This document shows, in pieces, positions 62,838-64,000 of a DNA stretch of 64,000 bases. Under the pieces are notes generated by a model. That model saw only the letters and a list, made by a program, of their open reading frames with translations. It was not told where the DNA came from and ran no database searches. Source of the DNA: Burkholderia sp. 9120. Lineage in GTDB: Bacteria > Pseudomonadota > Gammaproteobacteria > Burkholderiales > Burkholderiaceae. The translations under genes were made by a program, and so were the position numbers. The stretch lies in NCBI RefSeq assembly GCF_000745015.1, contig NZ_JQNA01000002.1:5456001-5520000 (forward strand), given 5' to 3'. How positions within the stretch are numbered: position 1 is the stretch's first letter; each line of letters opens with the position of its first letter.

Positions 62838-63962
62838 TTGGTAGAGTTTCCGTCTTCGGCGGTGGCAACCTGGGGTGGCGCGTTCGTGTTCATCAACGTC
62901 CTGTTGACGCGCCTCGGCGTGCCGATTCCCGCGGTGCCCGTGCTGCTTTTCGCCGGCTCCGCGATCGCCGCCGGCACGCTGTCGTTCTGGCCGATCCTGT
63001 GCGCCGCGGTGCTCGGCGCGCTGATCGGCGACGCCGCGTGGTTCGCCGCCGGCCGTCTGTATGGCCGCAAGCTGATGGCCGCGCTCGGCCGACTCTCGCC
63101 CGCGATCGATTCCAAGGTCGACAAAGCGCGCTCGCTGTTCGAGCGCTTCGGCGTGCCGCTCGTGTCGATCTCGAAGTTCGTCCCCGGCCTCGCGCTGATC
63201 ACCCCGCCGCTGATGGGCACGACAGCCGTCGACACGCGTATCTATGCTGTCTGGGATCTGGTGGGCGTGCTGGCGTGGGCCAACTTCTGGCTGCTCGGCG
63301 GCGCGGCGGCGGAACGGCAGTTGCACATGCTGCTCGACCTGGTGAAGGCGCGCGGCGGTACGGTGATCGATATTCTGCTGGGCGCCGCGCTCGTCTATCT
63401 GCTCTACCGGGTGCAACAGCGACGTCGTGAGCGGCGGCGATTCGCGCGGGTGGCATCGGCGGAGGCAGCGCAAGACGCGCCTCGCGGCTGGCGGCGAATC
63501 GTGCCGCCCAAGGTACTCGACGCCCGTCCGCAAGCCCTCGCACTCGACACGCAGCGCACGATTCCCGGCGCGCTCGCCCTCGATCCGCGCTCGACCGAGC
63601 AGATCGACGTTGCGCTTCGTGCGTACGACATGGTGATTTACTGCATTTGCCCGGACAGCGCGACCGCGGTGGAAATCACGCAGCGCATGCGGCTAGGCGG
63701 CTATACGCGGATTCGTGCGTTGAGAGGTGGGCTGGATGCATGGCAACGGCGCGGTTTTCCTGTCGAGCCGCTCGGGCCGCCCGACGAATTGAGCACCGGC
63801 AAACGACCACCGCAACCACAGCCGCACGGCGACGAAGCCAACGGCACGCGCGGCAACTTTTGCGACATTCAGGACATTCAGGACACGCACGATACTCAAA
63901 ACGAAAGCCGCAGCGCGATCACGCTGCGCGGCTTCGCGCCGCGCCGCAGTCAAAGCACGTAA
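62838..63962 (+). CDS. DedA-family membrane protein fused to a rhodanese-like domain
   Basis: The 374-residue protein has an N-terminal DedA (SNARE-associated/VTT) region with GDAAWFAAGRLYGRKLM, RFGVPLVSISKFVPGLALITPPLMG and several helices (residues 1-200), then a cytoplasmic rhodanese-like domain (~225-320) with cysteine-bearing VIYCICPDSATAVE and LRGGLDAWQRRGFPV. DedA proteins act in membrane-lipid or proton-gradient homeostasis. TTG start with GGAG nine bases upstream. The tail (~325-374) is low complexity with repeated DIQD/DTHD units and is probably disordered. Confidence 0.85.
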   Translation: MVEFPSSAVATWGGAFVFINVLLTRLGVPIPAVPVLLFAGSAIAAGTLSFWPILCAAVLGALIGDAAWFAAGRLYGRKLMAALGRLSPAIDSKVDKARSLFERFGVPLVSISKFVPGLALITPPLMGTTAVDTRIYAVWDLVGVLAWANFWLLGGAAAERQLHMLLDLVKARGGTVIDILLGAALVYLLYRVQQRRRERRRFARVASAEAAQDAPRGWRRIVPPKVLDARPQALALDTQRTIPGALALDPRSTEQIDVALRAYDMVIYCICPDSATAVEITQRMRLGGYTRIRALRGGLDAWQRRGFPVEPLGPPDELSTGKRPPQPQPHGDEANGTRGNFCDIQDIQDTHDTQNESRSAITLRGFAPRRSQST

Positions 63963-64000
63963 TCCGCGCGGCTCGGTCTCAGCGATTGCGCAGCAGACTG

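Noticed and set aside
1..64000. CRISPR arrays, tRNA, rRNA, integrases or insertion sequences
   Set aside because: No regularly spaced repeats, tRNA-like folds, ribosomal sequence or transposase/integrase motifs were found by reading both strands; a tRNAscan or Infernal run would be decisive.

Overview
The window is GC-rich chromosomal DNA of a betaproteobacterium, most likely Burkholderiaceae and probably Paraburkholderia. I base this on the Burkholderia-type porin, the pcaIJBDC gene order, the PaoABC-type and NicAB-type molybdenum hydroxylases, the MocR/omega-aminotransferase pair and the codon use. No rRNA, tRNA, CRISPR array, insertion sequence or phage gene was recognised. It reads as a catabolic and respiratory accessory stretch of chromosome rather than a mobile island.

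Layout. 1-6.2 kb: a partial porin, an iron/siderophore-type ABC importer (binding protein, permease, ATPase) behind a likely Fur box, and an OmpR-type two-component system. 6.2-12.7 kb: a glutathione transferase, a TetR-MDR reductase pair with a candidate operator, three small unknown genes, a GH15 glycosidase and a membrane-tailed SDR. 13-16.1 kb: an orphan hybrid histidine kinase with three receiver domains. 16.2-21.9 kb: an oxidase operon (CuA subunit II fused to cytochrome c, a divergent subunit I, subunit III, a small membrane protein, a triheme cytochrome c). 22.1-28.4 kb: an oppositely oriented run of a TPP enzyme, an enolase-superfamily dehydratase, an internally duplicated membrane protein, a gluconate-dehydrogenase-subunit-3-like protein and a GMC flavoprotein. 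The two runs together could carry electrons from a sugar-like or alcohol substrate to oxygen. 28.6-35.3 kb: an SDR, an Nramp-like transporter and a PaoABC-type aldehyde oxidoreductase. 35.7-40.4 kb: a LysE exporter, a MocR regulator with repeated operators, an omega-aminotransferase, a histone-H1-like basic protein and a small unknown protein.

The most notable locus is 40.4-54.5 kb. Eleven genes run on one strand, mostly overlapping or tightly spaced. Read in transcription order they are a 6-hydroxynicotinate-reductase-like Fe-S protein, an ApbE-superfamily UPF0280 protein, two paralogous PF06684 proteins, a fused LivHM permease, LivG, LivF, an enamidase-like amidohydrolase, a NicA-like [2Fe-2S] subunit, a NicB-like molybdopterin subunit fused to a triheme cytochrome c, and a LivK-like binding protein. 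A TetR gene lies divergently upstream and a perfect 18-bp palindrome sits between the two. I read this as a hybrid pathway for nicotinate or a related N-heteroaromatic acid. Aerobic NicAB-type hydroxylation would feed a reductive branch (ring reduction, then lactam opening) otherwise known from anaerobic nicotinate fermentation. Three gene products (UPF0280 and the PF06684 pair) have no assigned role there.

55.6-59.6 kb is the protocatechuate branch of the beta-ketoadipate pathway (pcaI, pcaJ, pcaB, pcaD, pcaC) with a divergent LysR gene. The window ends with folE, a DMT-family permease and a DedA-rhodanese fusion. All functions are inferred by reading; no database search was run.
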